The notes: generated from the sequence alone by a model not told the origin. DNA of 64,000 nucleotides from Pilimelia terevasa (GCF_014647915.1 NZ_BMQC01000015.1:1-64000), one strand, 5' to 3'. Positions 45,801-55,235 are shown, numbered from the stretch's first letter. A program made the numbers and translations.

Positions 45801-46394
45801 TCAGCCGATGTCGGCGAATCCGGCCTCGGGCGCGGCGTCGGAGCCGGTCGGGGAGTCGTCGTCCTGGGCGTCGAGGTCGTATGACGTGTCCACCTGGTAT
45901 CCGGCCCGGGCGGGGTTGCCCAGACAGGACAGGGGCACGGTCGCGACGTGGGCGTTGTTCGTGTACGTCGCTGTTCCGGTGCACAGCACCGGCGGGTCGT
46001 CGTGGTCGTCGGCCTTGGTGACCTCGGCGTACAGGGCGCCGTCGGCGAGGCCGTAGGCGACCGTGAAGTCCTCCTTGCCGTCGTTGTCGGTGTCGAGCGT
46101 GAAGTCGGTGTGGGTGTCCTCGCTGTCCCAGTTCGGGTCGTGGAGCGGGCTGAGCGCCTGGGCGGTGGTGTAGCGCAGCTCCAGCTTGTCGCCGATCCTG
46201 CGGCCGTCGGCACTGACGATGTCGGCGTACGGGGCGGTGACGGCGGTGTCCTCGTCGTCGGTGACGTCGCCGGCCGGGTCGGTGATCGCGGTGCGGAGGG
46301 TGGGCGCGGCGTGCGCCGGTGCGAGCAGGCCGACTCCCAGCGCGGGGGCCAGGGCGAGCGCGGCCACGGTGAGCGGGTTGATGAGGCGGGTCAT
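45801..46394 (-). CDS. Secreted acidic protein of unknown function
   Basis: A 197-residue exported protein. Signal peptide about 1-29 (VAALALAPALGVGLLAPAHA). The mature part is very acidic (DPAGDVTDDEDTAV, TDTDNDGKED-like, LDAQDDDSPTGSD) and has a beta-sandwich feel, with two cysteines (VLCTGTATY, PLSCLGNP) that could pair. The Asp-rich DTDNDGKEDF stretch resembles a calcium-binding loop. ATG 46394 with GAAGGG upstream. Family not recognised. Confidence 0.8.
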   Translation of the reverse strand: MTRLINPLTVAALALAPALGVGLLAPAHAAPTLRTAITDPAGDVTDDEDTAVTAPYADIVSADGRRIGDKLELRYTTAQALSPLHDPNWDSEDTHTDFTLDTDNDGKEDFTVAYGLADGALYAEVTKADDHDDPPVLCTGTATYTNNAHVATVPLSCLGNPARAGYQVDTSYDLDAQDDDSPTGSDAAPEAGFADIG

Positions 46395-46670
46395 GCGGAA
46401 GCCCTTCGTGTGGTTGGCAACTCCGCCGCTGACGGTACAAAGGGCGTCGATGTGCCGACAGTGGAGGGAGCGGAATTTGCGGCATGGCCCAGAACGGGTG
46501 CCGGTCGCCGGCGGTACCCGTGGGCGGCCGGCGGTGGCCTCGGCGTGGTGGGGCGCGGCGGCCTGATCCGGCCTCTCCGGACCTTGCCGGGTCACTGTGC
46601 GCGGGTGAATGAGCGCTGTGTGTGAGCTGTGTTCCGGCGCCCGCAGGCGGCACGCCGGTACCATCGAGGG

Positions 46671-47138
46671 GTGCTGACAGCGCGTAAGGCCAGCTTCTGG
46701 CGTAGCCGATACGAGGTCCTCGCCGACGGCCGGGTGGCCGCGGTGTGGGACGGGGCGTTCTGGCGCAGCGGCGGCCGGTTCTCCCTCGACGGCCGCGACT
46801 ACGAGGTGCGCGGCAACGTCTGGGGCACGCGCTTCACGCTCACCGACGCCACCGACGGCTCGGGGGCCGACGTCGCCCTGGCCACGGCGGAGCGGGTGGG
46901 CCGGCGGCGGTGGACGGTCGAGGCCGGCGGCCGGACCTACCGGTTCCGCCGCGCCTCGATGTGGAGGGACGTGCAGGAGCTGTACGACGACTCGGGCGCG
47001 GTCGGCACCGTGCGGCGGGTGAGCATGTGGCGCGGCGACGTCGCCGCTGACCTGCCCGGACTGCCGCCGGCCGTGCGGATGTTCGTCCTCGGCGTCGTGA
47101 TCACGATGTGGGAGGCCCAGGCCGCCTCGGGCGCCTGA
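46671..47138 (+). CDS. Conserved hypothetical beta-rich protein
   Basis: A 155-residue protein starting at GTG 46671 (VLTARKASFW). Repeated short strands (WDGAFWRSGGRFSLDGRDYEV, WTVEAGGRTYRFRRASMWRD, read in parts) suggest a tubby/LURP-like barrel; this is a guess. A hydrophobic C-terminal segment (VRMFVLGVVITMWEA) resembles a membrane anchor or amphipathic helix. A TACCAT -10 box is six bases before the GTG, so the transcript may be leaderless. Function unknown. Confidence 0.7.
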   Translation: MLTARKASFWRSRYEVLADGRVAAVWDGAFWRSGGRFSLDGRDYEVRGNVWGTRFTLTDATDGSGADVALATAERVGRRRWTVEAGGRTYRFRRASMWRDVQELYDDSGAVGTVRRVSMWRGDVAADLPGLPPAVRMFVLGVVITMWEAQAASGA

Positions 47139-47150
47139 TCGCGGGGGCGC

Positions 47151-49430
47151 TCACCGGGTCGGGGTGAGGCGCCACACCCCCAGGCCGAAGGTCCCGGCCG
47201 TCAGGACGGTCCGCCCGCCGACGACGTTGGTCACCAGGTCCGCCACCGGCACCTGCGGCAGGCCGGTGCCCGAGGGGGTCCACGCGCGGCCGTCCGCCGA
47301 GGAGTACACCCCCACGTCGGTGGCCACGTGCAGCGTCCGCTTGTCCACCGGGTCGATCATGATGTCGTTGACCGGCGCGTCCGGCAGGTTCCCCGCCAGC
47401 GGCGTCCACGTCCTCCCGCCGTCGGTCGTGCGGAACACGTGCGCCGCCGACTCGCCGCTGCGGTACCCCGACACCGTCACGTACGCCGTGTCCGCCGTCG
47501 CCGGGTCGACCGCCACCTGGGTGATCCACCGGTCCGGCAGGCCGGCGTTGATCTGCGTCCAGGTGCCGCCGGTGTTGCGGGTGATCCACAGGTTGCCGTC
47601 GTTGGTGCCGACGTAGATCACCCGGCCGTCGCTGCGGGCCGGCGCGATCGCCGAGATCGTGCCCCACCGGCTGTCGCCGCCCTGGCCGCCCTTGCTCAGG
47701 TCCTTGCTGATCGCGGTGAAGGCGGCGCCGGAGTTGGTGGACCGGTTCAGGACGTTGCCGCCGTAGTACACGACCGCCGGGTTGGCCGGGTCCAGCTCCA
47801 TCGGCGTCAGCCACGCCCTGCGGGCGGAGGTCGTCGCGCCCAGGGCCTGCATCGAGTTGCCGCCGTCGGTGGACCGGCTGCACGCGCCGTCCTGCGAGCA
47901 GGCGTAGATCTTCTGGTGGTTCGTCGGGTCGATGAGGTTCTTCAGGCCGTCGCCGCCCAGGTGCGAGCCCCAGCCGGACCACGAGCGCACCGAGCCGTTG
48001 TCCTGGAGGCCGCCGCTGATCCGCGACGGGTCCTGCTGGGAGACGGCGATGGAGTAGAACTGCATGTTCGCCAGGCTGGTCGTCTTCGTCCACCGGCCGT
48101 CGAGCGAGGCGTTGTCGGTGGAGGCGTACACGCCGCCGTCGTTGCCGAGGAACGCCCGCCGCGGCACCCGCGGGTCCCACACGACGACGTGCTGGTCGGC
48201 GTGGAAACCGGTGCTGCTGCTGCGCCAGCTCGCGCCCGCGTCCACCGACTCCACCAGCGCCACGCCCGTGACCAGGACGTGCCGCGGGTCCTTCGGGTCG
48301 ACGTACAGCTTGCTGAACCACCAGCCGTAGTCGGCCTGCGCCGAGGACACCGCGCCGGTGTTGGCCAGCCGCTGCCACGCGGTGCCGCCGTCGGTGCTGG
48401 TGTACATGCCCTCGAAGCGGCCCTCCGCGGTCATCGCCACGACGTACAGCCGCCGCGGGTCGCTCCGGGCGCTGACCACGCCCATCCGGCCGAGGTCGGC
48501 GCTCGCCGCCGGCAGGCCGCCGCCCAGCCGGGTCCAGGTGGCGCCCCCGTCGGTGGACCGGTAGACGCCCGAACCGGTGCCGCCGTACACCCGCCGCTGC
48601 GGGGTGCGGTAGTGGTCCCACATCGCCGCGTACAGCGTGTTCGGGTCGGCGGCGCTCATGTCCAGCTCGACCGCGCCGGTGGTGGGGGTGGTCCCGGCCA
48701 GGAGCTGCTTCCAGGTGGCGCCGCCGTCGACGGTGCCGTAGACGCCGCGCTCGCCGCCCTTGCTGAACAGGCCGCCGGTGGCGGCGACGAAGATGCGGGC
48801 GGGGTTCTTCGGGTCGACGACGACGGCGCCGATCCGCGCGCTGCCGGTCAGGCCCAGCGACGTCCAGGTGGCCCCGCCGTCGGTGGACCGGTACACCCCG
48901 GAGCCGCTGACCGTGGTGCTGCCGCCGCCGGGGTTGGCCTCGCCGGTGCCCACGACCAGGGTGCCGTCGTCGGCGACCGCCATGGCGCCGATGGCCTGGG
49001 TGGCGCCGCGGTCCCAGGCGTAGGTGAAGGTGCGGCCGGCGTCGGTGCTGCGCCAGACCCCGCCGGAGGCGGCGCCCGCGTACACGGTGTCGGGGCGGCT
49101 CGGGTCGACGACCAGGTCCGGCACCCGGCCGCCGAGCTTGTCGGGGCCGAGGTTCTGCCAGGCGGCGGCGCGGCGCAGGTCGCTGCGGGCGGCCACGGCG
49201 CGCGCCTGGCCCCGGGCGCGCCCGGCGAGCGCGTCGAGGTCCCGCGCGGCGTGCGGGTACGTGCGCTGGAGCTCGTTCCACTCCGCGCCGCCTGCCGGGC
49301 CCTGGACGTCGGCCTCGACGAACGTGCCGCCGATCGTCCGGTCGGCGGGTCGGGCGGCGGCGCCCCCGGCCGCGGCCAGCATTCCCAGGCCTAGTGCGGC
49401 CACGCCGGCCGTCCGCAGCGTCAATGTCAC
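47151..49430 (-). CDS. Large secreted BNR/sortilin-like beta-propeller protein
   Basis: A 759-residue protein with a signal peptide (about 1-30, VAALGLGMLAAAGGAAA) and roughly a dozen BNR/Asp-box repeats of the form S-T-D-G-G-x-T-W (for example VYRSTDGGATWTSL, VYGTVDGGATWKQL, VFRTTDGGRTWTPL). These build one or two beta-propellers, as in VPS10/sialidase-type and xyloglucanase folds. No sialidase catalytic Arg triad was identified, so it may bind or hydrolyse polysaccharide. GTG 49430 follows GGGGAGGAC. It is divergent from the sugar importer, so a shared substrate is possible. Confidence 0.88.
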   Translation of the reverse strand: MTLTLRTAGVAALGLGMLAAAGGAAARPADRTIGGTFVEADVQGPAGGAEWNELQRTYPHAARDLDALAGRARGQARAVAARSDLRRAAAWQNLGPDKLGGRVPDLVVDPSRPDTVYAGAASGGVWRSTDAGRTFTYAWDRGATQAIGAMAVADDGTLVVGTGEANPGGGSTTVSGSGVYRSTDGGATWTSLGLTGSARIGAVVVDPKNPARIFVAATGGLFSKGGERGVYGTVDGGATWKQLLAGTTPTTGAVELDMSAADPNTLYAAMWDHYRTPQRRVYGGTGSGVYRSTDGGATWTRLGGGLPAASADLGRMGVVSARSDPRRLYVVAMTAEGRFEGMYTSTDGGTAWQRLANTGAVSSAQADYGWWFSKLYVDPKDPRHVLVTGVALVESVDAGASWRSSSTGFHADQHVVVWDPRVPRRAFLGNDGGVYASTDNASLDGRWTKTTSLANMQFYSIAVSQQDPSRISGGLQDNGSVRSWSGWGSHLGGDGLKNLIDPTNHQKIYACSQDGACSRSTDGGNSMQALGATTSARRAWLTPMELDPANPAVVYYGGNVLNRSTNSGAAFTAISKDLSKGGQGGDSRWGTISAIAPARSDGRVIYVGTNDGNLWITRNTGGTWTQINAGLPDRWITQVAVDPATADTAYVTVSGYRSGESAAHVFRTTDGGRTWTPLAGNLPDAPVNDIMIDPVDKRTLHVATDVGVYSSADGRAWTPSGTGLPQVPVADLVTNVVGGRTVLTAGTFGLGVWRLTPTR

Positions 49431-49626
49431 GACTGTCCTCCCCGAGCGGGCCGTGCGGGTGGCCCGCAGCATTGGTTGGCTTCGATATTGTGCCTGTTCG
49501 GGGGACCGTGGGGGAAGGCTTGATCTCGGTCGGGCCGCGATGGGATATTCGCGCTGTTCCGTACGCGGTCCGGGTCGGACCGGGCCCGCGCGACCGCGGG
49601 CGTCCGCACGAGTTCCCGAGGGGGCC

Positions 49627-50517
49627 ATGGAACGCCACACGACGCGCGGTCCGGCCGCCACGCGGCGCGCCGTCGCCCCCGTGCGCCGCCGCCGTCGCCC
49701 CCCGCCGGACATCCGGCGCCACGCCATCACCGCCGTGCTGCTCGCCTTCGGCCCGCCCCTGCTGCTCCTGCTCTCGGCGTCGCTGCGGCCGCCGGGCCTG
49801 CCGCCGCCGGCCGCGCCCCCGCTGCTGCCCACCCACGTGACGCTCGCCGCCTACGCCGAGGCGCTCGGCATCGGCGGCCTGGGCCGCGCGGCGCTGAACT
49901 CCCTGGCCGTCTGCCTCGTCGCCGTACCGGTGAGCGTCCTCGTCGCCGCCTGGGCCGGCTTCGCCACGACGCGGCTGCCGCGGCGCGCCGCCCAGGGCGT
50001 GGTGCTGCTGTCGCTGACCGCGCTGATGGTGCCGGCCACGGCGTTGCTGGTGCCGCGGTTCGCGCTGTACCGGGCACTGCACCTGACCGACACCCTCGTG
50101 CCGCTCATGGCGCCCGCGCTCATCGCGACCTCGCCGCTGTACCCGCTCGTGTACTACGTGGCCTTTCGCGCCGTCCCCGCCGACCTGTACGAGACGGCGC
50201 GGCTGGCCGGGTTCGGCCCGTGGCGCACCTGGTGGCGGGTGGCGATGCCGCTGGTCCGGCCGGTGACCGTCGCGCTGGCCACGTTCACCTTCGTGCTCAC
50301 CTGGTCGAACTTCCTCGACCCGCTGCTGTACGTGTACGACCGGGACCACTTCACCCTGCCGGTCGCGCTGCGGTCGCTGTCCACGCTGGACCCGACCGAC
50401 TTCCCCGTCTTCCTGGCCGGCGCCGTCCTGGCGACGCTGCCGGCCCTGCTCGTCTTCGCGGCGGCGCAGTGGTACATGCGCGGCCGCACCGGCTCCTCCG
50501 AAGGGACAGTCACATGA
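49627..50517 (+). CDS. Sugar ABC transporter permease (MalG-like)
   Basis: A 296-residue protein with six transmembrane helices. Its EAA motif is YETARLAGFGPWRTWWRVAMP. An N-terminal Arg-rich extension is present. ATG 49627 with a GAGGGGG site. It is the first gene of a four-gene importer in which every stop overlaps the next start. Expected substrate: oligosaccharide or glycerol-phosphate-type, unspecified. Confidence 0.92.
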   Translation: MERHTTRGPAATRRAVAPVRRRRRPPPDIRRHAITAVLLAFGPPLLLLLSASLRPPGLPPPAAPPLLPTHVTLAAYAEALGIGGLGRAALNSLAVCLVAVPVSVLVAAWAGFATTRLPRRAAQGVVLLSLTALMVPATALLVPRFALYRALHLTDTLVPLMAPALIATSPLYPLVYYVAFRAVPADLYETARLAGFGPWRTWWRVAMPLVRPVTVALATFTFVLTWSNFLDPLLYVYDRDHFTLPVALRSLSTLDPTDFPVFLAGAVLATLPALLVFAAAQWYMRGRTGSSEGTVT

Positions 50518-51830
50518 GAATCCGCGTCATCGGGGCCGCCGCCCTGCTCCTGGCCGGCCTGGCCGGGTGCGGCGCCGACCGGCCGGCGGCCGGCGACCCG
50601 GTCCGGCTGATGGTCTTCGGCACCCCCGAGGAGCTGGCCTCGTACCGCACGCTCATCAGCGCGTACGACAAGGCCGTGCCCGGCCGCCCGGTCCAACTGG
50701 TGGAGGCCTCCGACCGCAAGGACCTCATCGCCCGGCTCTCCACGGCCGTTGCCGGCGGGGCGCCGCCCGAGCTGTTCCTGATGAACTACCGCTACTACGG
50801 GCAGTTCGCCGCCCGCGGCGCCATCGACCCGGTGGACACGCGGCTGGCGTCCTCGACGGCGATCGCCGCCCGCGACCTGTACCCGCAGGCGCTGGAGGCG
50901 TTCCAGTGGGCGGGCCGCCAGTACTGCCTGCCGCAGAACGTCTCCAGCCTCGCCGTCTACTACAACAAGCGGCTGTTCGCCCGGTACGGCGTCGCCCCGC
51001 CCAAGCCCGGCTGGCACTGGAACGACATGGTCGCCACCGCCACCGCGCTGACCCGGGACGTGCACGGCAACGTCGCCAACGCCGTCGAGGCCGAGCAGGC
51101 GCCCGCGCCGGTCGACGTGTACGGCCTGGGCACCGAGGCCAGCATCGTCCGGCTGGCGCCGTTCGTCTGGTCCCACGGCGGCCAGGTCACCGACGACGAC
51201 CGGGCGCCGACGCGGTTCGCGCTCCAGACCCCCGCGGCCCGCGCCGCCGTCCAGCAGTTCCTCGACCTGCGGCAGCGCTTCGGCGTGACCCCGCCCGACG
51301 AGGAGGTCGAGAGCATGGACGACGAGTCCCGGTTCGTCAACGGCAGGCTCGCCATGCTGCTCAGCTCGCGCCGCTCCACCACGACCTTCCGCGCCGCCTC
51401 CGACCTGGACTGGGACGTCGCCGAGCTGCCCCGGCACACCGCGCCGGCCAACGTGCTGCACTCCGACGCGTACTGCATGACCAAGGGCGCGAGGAACCCC
51501 GACGGGGCCTGGCGGTTCCTGGAGTTCGCCCTCAGCCCGGCGGGGGCGCGGATCATGGCCGAAACCGGCCGCACCGTCCCCTCGCACATGGCCGTGGCCC
51601 AGTCGCCGGCCTTCCTCGACCCGGCCCGCCCCCCGGCCTCGGCGCGGGTGTTCCTCGACGCCATCGGCCACATGCGCCGCACCCCGACGGTCGCCACCTG
51701 GCCGGAGGTGGAGGACATCGCCGCCGACCTGTTCGAGAACGCCTTCTACCGCGGCGACCCGCTGGACCGCGTCCTCGCCGACCTCGACCGCCAGACCCGG
51801 CCGGTGTTCGCCCGGGCCGGCCGCCCTTGA
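50514..51830 (+). CDS. Sugar ABC transporter substrate-binding lipoprotein
   Basis: A 438-residue family-1 extracellular solute-binding protein. The lipobox LAGLAGC puts the lipidated Cys at about 19. The body has two lobes: VRLMVFGTPEELASYRTL, SSLAVYYNKRLFARYGV and GAWRFLEFALSPAGARIMAETG. ATG 50514 overlaps the MalG stop (ATGA). The protein delivers sugar to MalF/MalG. Ligand not predictable from sequence alone. Confidence 0.94.
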   Translation: MRIRVIGAAALLLAGLAGCGADRPAAGDPVRLMVFGTPEELASYRTLISAYDKAVPGRPVQLVEASDRKDLIARLSTAVAGGAPPELFLMNYRYYGQFAARGAIDPVDTRLASSTAIAARDLYPQALEAFQWAGRQYCLPQNVSSLAVYYNKRLFARYGVAPPKPGWHWNDMVATATALTRDVHGNVANAVEAEQAPAPVDVYGLGTEASIVRLAPFVWSHGGQVTDDDRAPTRFALQTPAARAAVQQFLDLRQRFGVTPPDEEVESMDDESRFVNGRLAMLLSSRRSTTTFRAASDLDWDVAELPRHTAPANVLHSDAYCMTKGARNPDGAWRFLEFALSPAGARIMAETGRTVPSHMAVAQSPAFLDPARPPASARVFLDAIGHMRRTPTVATWPEVEDIAADLFENAFYRGDPLDRVLADLDRQTRPVFARAGRP

Positions 51831-52924
51831 CCGCTGCGCCCGGCGGGCCGGTCGACCCGGGCGGCGGCCTGCGGCTGTCCGGCGTGGAGGTGCGGCACGG
51901 CCGGGTGGCGGCGCTGCGCGGCGTCGACCTGGCCGTGCGGCGCGGCGAGCTGCTGGTGGTGCTCGGGCCGTCGGCCGCCGGCAAGTCGACCCTGCTGCGC
52001 GTCGTCGCGGGCCTGGACCGGGCCGCCGCCGGCACGGTCCACCTGGCCGGCCGGGACGTGACCGCGCTGCCGCCGGGCGCCCGCGACGTGGCGATGGTCT
52101 TCCAGTCGTACGCCCTGTTCCCGCACCTGGACGTCGCCCGCAACATCGCCTTCGGGCTGTCGGTGCGCGGCGCCGGCCGCCGGGCGGCACGCGAGGCGGC
52201 GGCGGCCGCCGCCGCGGTGGCCGGCTGCGCGCACCTGCTGGACCGGCGGCCCGGCCAGCTCTCCGGCGGCGAGCGCCAGCGCGTCGCCCTGGCCCGCGCG
52301 CTCGCCCGCGAGCCCGCGGTGTTCCTGCTGGACGAGCCGCTGTCGCAGCTCGACGTGGAGCTGCGGACCAGCACCCGGGCCGAGCTGCGGGCGCTGCACG
52401 ACCGGGTCGGCGCCACGACGCTGCACGTCACCCACGACCAGGCCGAGGCGATGGCGCTGGGCGACCGGATCGCCGTGCTGCGGGCGGGCCGCCTCGAACA
52501 GGTCGCGCCGCCCGCGCAACTGTGGCGGCGGCCGGCGACCCGCTTCGTGGCCGGCTTCGTCGGCGCGCCGTGGCTGACGGTCCTCCCGCCGGGGCTGGTC
52601 GCGGACGCGCCGGCCGGCGCCGCGGAGCTGGTGGTCCGGCCCGAGGACCTGCGGCTGTCCCTGCCACGCGACGGCGCCGACAACGCCGGCGGCGGCGCCC
52701 TGCTCGCCCCGCGGGCGACCGCGGTGCGGCGGGAGCTGGCCGGCGCCGACACGTTCGTGCACCTCGCCGCGGCGACCGGGCCGGTGACGGTCCGGGTGCC
52801 GACGGGGGCGCGCACCGGGGAGGTCGGTGCGGAGTACGCGGTCACGGCGGCGCGCGACGCGCTGCACTTCTTCGCGGCCGACGGCGCCCGGGTCGCCGAC
52901 CCCGCGGGGGAGGGGACGTCGTGA
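51827..52924 (+). CDS. Sugar ABC transporter ATPase (MalK/UgpC-like)
   Basis: A 365-residue ATPase with a TTG start at 51827 inside the preceding stop (TTGA). Walker A GPSAAGKSTLLR, Q-loop VFQSYALFPHL, signature QLSGGERQRVALARA, Walker B VFLLDEPLSQLD and switch VTHDQAEAMALGD. The C-terminal third is the MalK-type OB regulatory domain. Many actinobacterial importers rely on a shared MsiK-type ATPase, so an ATPase dedicated to one importer is notable. The small-side-chain Walker A (SAAGKS) is normal. Confidence 0.94.
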   Translation: MTAAPGGPVDPGGGLRLSGVEVRHGRVAALRGVDLAVRRGELLVVLGPSAAGKSTLLRVVAGLDRAAAGTVHLAGRDVTALPPGARDVAMVFQSYALFPHLDVARNIAFGLSVRGAGRRAAREAAAAAAAVAGCAHLLDRRPGQLSGGERQRVALARALAREPAVFLLDEPLSQLDVELRTSTRAELRALHDRVGATTLHVTHDQAEAMALGDRIAVLRAGRLEQVAPPAQLWRRPATRFVAGFVGAPWLTVLPPGLVADAPAGAAELVVRPEDLRLSLPRDGADNAGGGALLAPRATAVRRELAGADTFVHLAAATGPVTVRVPTGARTGEVGAEYAVTAARDALHFFAADGARVADPAGEGTS

Positions 52925-53817
52925 GCGACCGGCGGCAGGCGGCGGCGATGCTCGCGCCGTACGCGGCCGGTTTGGCCCTGCTCGTCTTCGCGCCGGCCGC
53001 GGCGACGGTGGCCCTGGCGTTCACCGAGTGGGACGCGATCAGCCCGCCCCGCTGGGTCGGCCTGGCCAACCTGCGCGAGCTGTGGGGGCACGAGCCGTTC
53101 CACAAGGCGCTGACCAACTCGCTGGTGTTCGCCGCGGTCGCGGTGCCGGCGCGCCTGGCGCTCGCCCTCGGCCTGGCCCTGCTGCTGCACCGGCCCGGGC
53201 GCCGGGTGGGCCTGGCCCGCACCGTCGCCCTGCTGCCCACGGCCGTTCCGGAGGTCGCGTACGGGCTGCTCTGGCTGTGGCTGTTCAACCCGCTGGCCGG
53301 GCCGGTGAACCGGGCGCTGACGGTCGGCGGCGGGAACGGCCTCACCGCCTGGGGCGCGCTCCCGCCGCAGTGGCTCACCATGCCGACGCCCGCCCGCGCC
53401 GCGATCATCATCATGAGCGTCTTCACCGTCGGCGAGCTGTTCGTCCTGCTGCTGGCCGCCCGCAGGGTGCTGCCGGCCGAGGTGTACGAGCTGGCGGCGG
53501 TGGAGGGCGCCGGCCGGTGGCAGGTGTTCCGCCGGGTGACGCTGCCGCTGGTGGCGCCGGTGCTGGGGCTGCTCGCCCTGCGCGACACGGTGCTGAGCTT
53601 CCAGGTGTCGTTCACCCCCGCGCTGGTGGTGACCGACGGCGGCCCGCCGCAGGGCGCCACGACGTACCTGTCGCTGTTCGTCTACCGAACCGGCTTCGAG
53701 TACCTGCGCCATGGCTTCGCCGCCGCGGCGACCGTGGTGGTCCTGCTGCTCACCGCGGCCGCCGTCGCCGCGCAGTGGTGGCTGCTCGGCCGGTACCGCA
53801 GCCGCTACGTGCCCTGA
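52921..53817 (+). CDS. Sugar ABC transporter permease (MalF-like)
   Basis: A 298-residue permease with six transmembrane helices. EAA motif VYELAAVEGAGRWQVFRRVTLPL. GTG 52921 overlaps the ATPase stop (GTGA). It ends the operon. A 17-bp terminator stem lies 49 bases downstream. Forms the translocation pore with the MalG-like protein. Confidence 0.93.
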   Translation: MSDRRQAAAMLAPYAAGLALLVFAPAAATVALAFTEWDAISPPRWVGLANLRELWGHEPFHKALTNSLVFAAVAVPARLALALGLALLLHRPGRRVGLARTVALLPTAVPEVAYGLLWLWLFNPLAGPVNRALTVGGGNGLTAWGALPPQWLTMPTPARAAIIIMSVFTVGELFVLLLAARRVLPAEVYELAAVEGAGRWQVFRRVTLPLVAPVLGLLALRDTVLSFQVSFTPALVVTDGGPPQGATTYLSLFVYRTGFEYLRHGFAAAATVVVLLLTAAAVAAQWWLLGRYRSRYVP

Positions 53818-53866
53818 AACCGGCGGGCGCCGCGGGCACCCGCCCGGGTGCGCCGGGGACACGGAA

Positions 53867-53907
53867 ATGCCGCCCCCCGCGAGGTGGTGGCTCGCGGGGG
53901 GCGGCAT
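53867..53907. terminator. Bidirectional terminator, importer operon and protease
   Basis: A perfect 17-bp stem (53867-53883 with 53891-53907; ATGCCGCCCCCCGCGAG and complement) with a 7-base loop. It sits between two convergent genes. It is the strongest hairpin of the window besides the pilin one. Confidence 0.9.
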
Positions 53908-53939
53908 CCGCCGGTGCGTGACTCAGCCGCTGGCGTGCC

Positions 53940-55172
53940 TCAGCCGTTGTTGTCGATCATCGAACCGATCTCGGCCATGATCCGCGTGGTCATGTTGCCG
54001 CTGTTGTTGTTCGGGCAGCTCCCCAGGTTGTGCAGCGCGATCACCTTGTGGGAGGTCGCCGAGAACACCGGCGAACCGGAGTTGCCGCCCGAGGTGTCGC
54101 AGTTGTACACGACGCGGGTACCGGACAGCGAGTAGACGGTGCACGGGGCGCCGCCGTCGACCTCGTCGAAGATGGCGATCTTCTTCGGCTTGGCGTCGCC
54201 GTGCCCGGGGATGTAGATCTTGTCGCCGGCCTTCGCGGGGTTCGTCTCCAGGAACAGCGTGCCGAAGCTGCTGATGCTGTCGAACTTGTCGACGGAGACG
54301 AGCGCGTAGTCCAGCGCCTTGTTCGTCTTGAACAGCTCCGTGCCGCCGACCTTGGTCGGGACGCCGGGGTCGTTGCCGCCGCAGGTCGCGCAGTCGTAGC
54401 TGAACTGCATCTCGCTGGACTTGGCGGCGGCGTTGTCGGCGATGCAGTGGTTGTTGGTCAGCATCCGGTTGCTGTTGCCGACCCGCCACGCGGTGCAGTA
54501 GCCCTTGCCGTTGAGCACGGCGCGGGCGACGGCGCGGCTCTTGCCGTACTCGGTGGGGAACTTGTCCTTGTAGCAGACCATGTCGCGGCGGGCGTCCTTG
54601 CCGCAGACCTTGCGGGTCTTCTGCTGCTGCGCGGCGAACTCCGCCGCGCTGAAGCCGCGCCACACCCGGTCGATGACGACGCCGTAGCCGGCGCGGTCCA
54701 GGGCGGCGGCGGACTGCCGCGCGCTGCCGGCGCGGTGGACGGTGACGACCGCGGTGTCCCCCTCGACGGACATGGCGGCGAAGCCGCGCGTGCGGTGCAC
54801 GGTGTGCGAAGCGTCGCCCGCGGCGGCCTGGCCGCGCGCGGTGGGGTCGCCGTGGTACGTGTGGACCTCGCGGCCGGTCCGGTCGGCGACCGTGAGGTAG
54901 TCGCCGGGCGCCAGCCGCAGCGAGTTGATGTGGACCTTGACGTACGACGAGCCCGGGTGCGAGATCGTCTCCTGCGGCGCGGCGTAGCGGACGCGGGTGG
55001 TGCCCACGACCTCGGCGCCGCCGAGGTCGCCGGAGACGCCCTCGGCGACGGTGGGGGTGCCGAAGTCGACGGCGGCGGCAGGGGCGTCGGCGGTGTCGGC
55101 GAAGGCGGTCGCCGTCACCAGGGGAACGGACAGGGCTGCCGCGAGAACGGCGATACGGGTGGTGGCGCGCAT
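53940..55172 (-). CDS. Secreted trypsin-like serine protease with pro-region
   Basis: A 410-residue exported protein. Signal peptide about 1-26, a long pro-region (27-180), then a protease domain with His in MLTNNHCIAD (about 242), Asp in DYALVSVD (about 287) and Ser in GGNSGSPVFS (about 365), flanked by Cys pairs (VCGKD, VCYKD, YDCATCGG). ATG 55172 chosen; an ATG four codons upstream (55184) abuts GAAGGG. Two inverted repeats lie upstream (55220-55235, 55272-55289). Related to lysyl/glutamyl endopeptidase-like bacterial proteases. Confidence 0.9.
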   Translation of the reverse strand: MRATTRIAVLAAALSVPLVTATAFADTADAPAAAVDFGTPTVAEGVSGDLGGAEVVGTTRVRYAAPQETISHPGSSYVKVHINSLRLAPGDYLTVADRTGREVHTYHGDPTARGQAAAGDASHTVHRTRGFAAMSVEGDTAVVTVHRAGSARQSAAALDRAGYGVVIDRVWRGFSAAEFAAQQQKTRKVCGKDARRDMVCYKDKFPTEYGKSRAVARAVLNGKGYCTAWRVGNSNRMLTNNHCIADNAAAKSSEMQFSYDCATCGGNDPGVPTKVGGTELFKTNKALDYALVSVDKFDSISSFGTLFLETNPAKAGDKIYIPGHGDAKPKKIAIFDEVDGGAPCTVYSLSGTRVVYNCDTSGGNSGSPVFSATSHKVIALHNLGSCPNNNSGNMTTRIMAEIGSMIDNNG

Positions 55173-55219
55173 GGGGGTACGCATCCCTTCGGGGTGGGTC
55201 GCCAAAGTCTTCCCAATCT

Positions 55220-55235
55220 ATGTGACCCATCACAT
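55220..55235. promoter_or_regulatory. Inverted repeat ATGTGA-CCCA-TCACAT
   Basis: Perfect 6-bp arms around four bases, 48 bases upstream of the protease ATG (minus strand). It resembles a CRP-type site but the spacer is four rather than six, so a CRP assignment is not supported. Confidence 0.45.

Noticed and set aside
49431-49626. Small gene in the gap between the BNR protein and the importer
   Set aside because: The possible minus-strand frame of about 60 codons has no ribosome-binding site and covers the AT-rich likely promoter zone.
55220-55235. CRP/GlxR binding site upstream of the protease
   Set aside because: The half-sites TGTGA and TCACA are present, but the spacer is four bases rather than the six required, so only an inverted repeat is reported.
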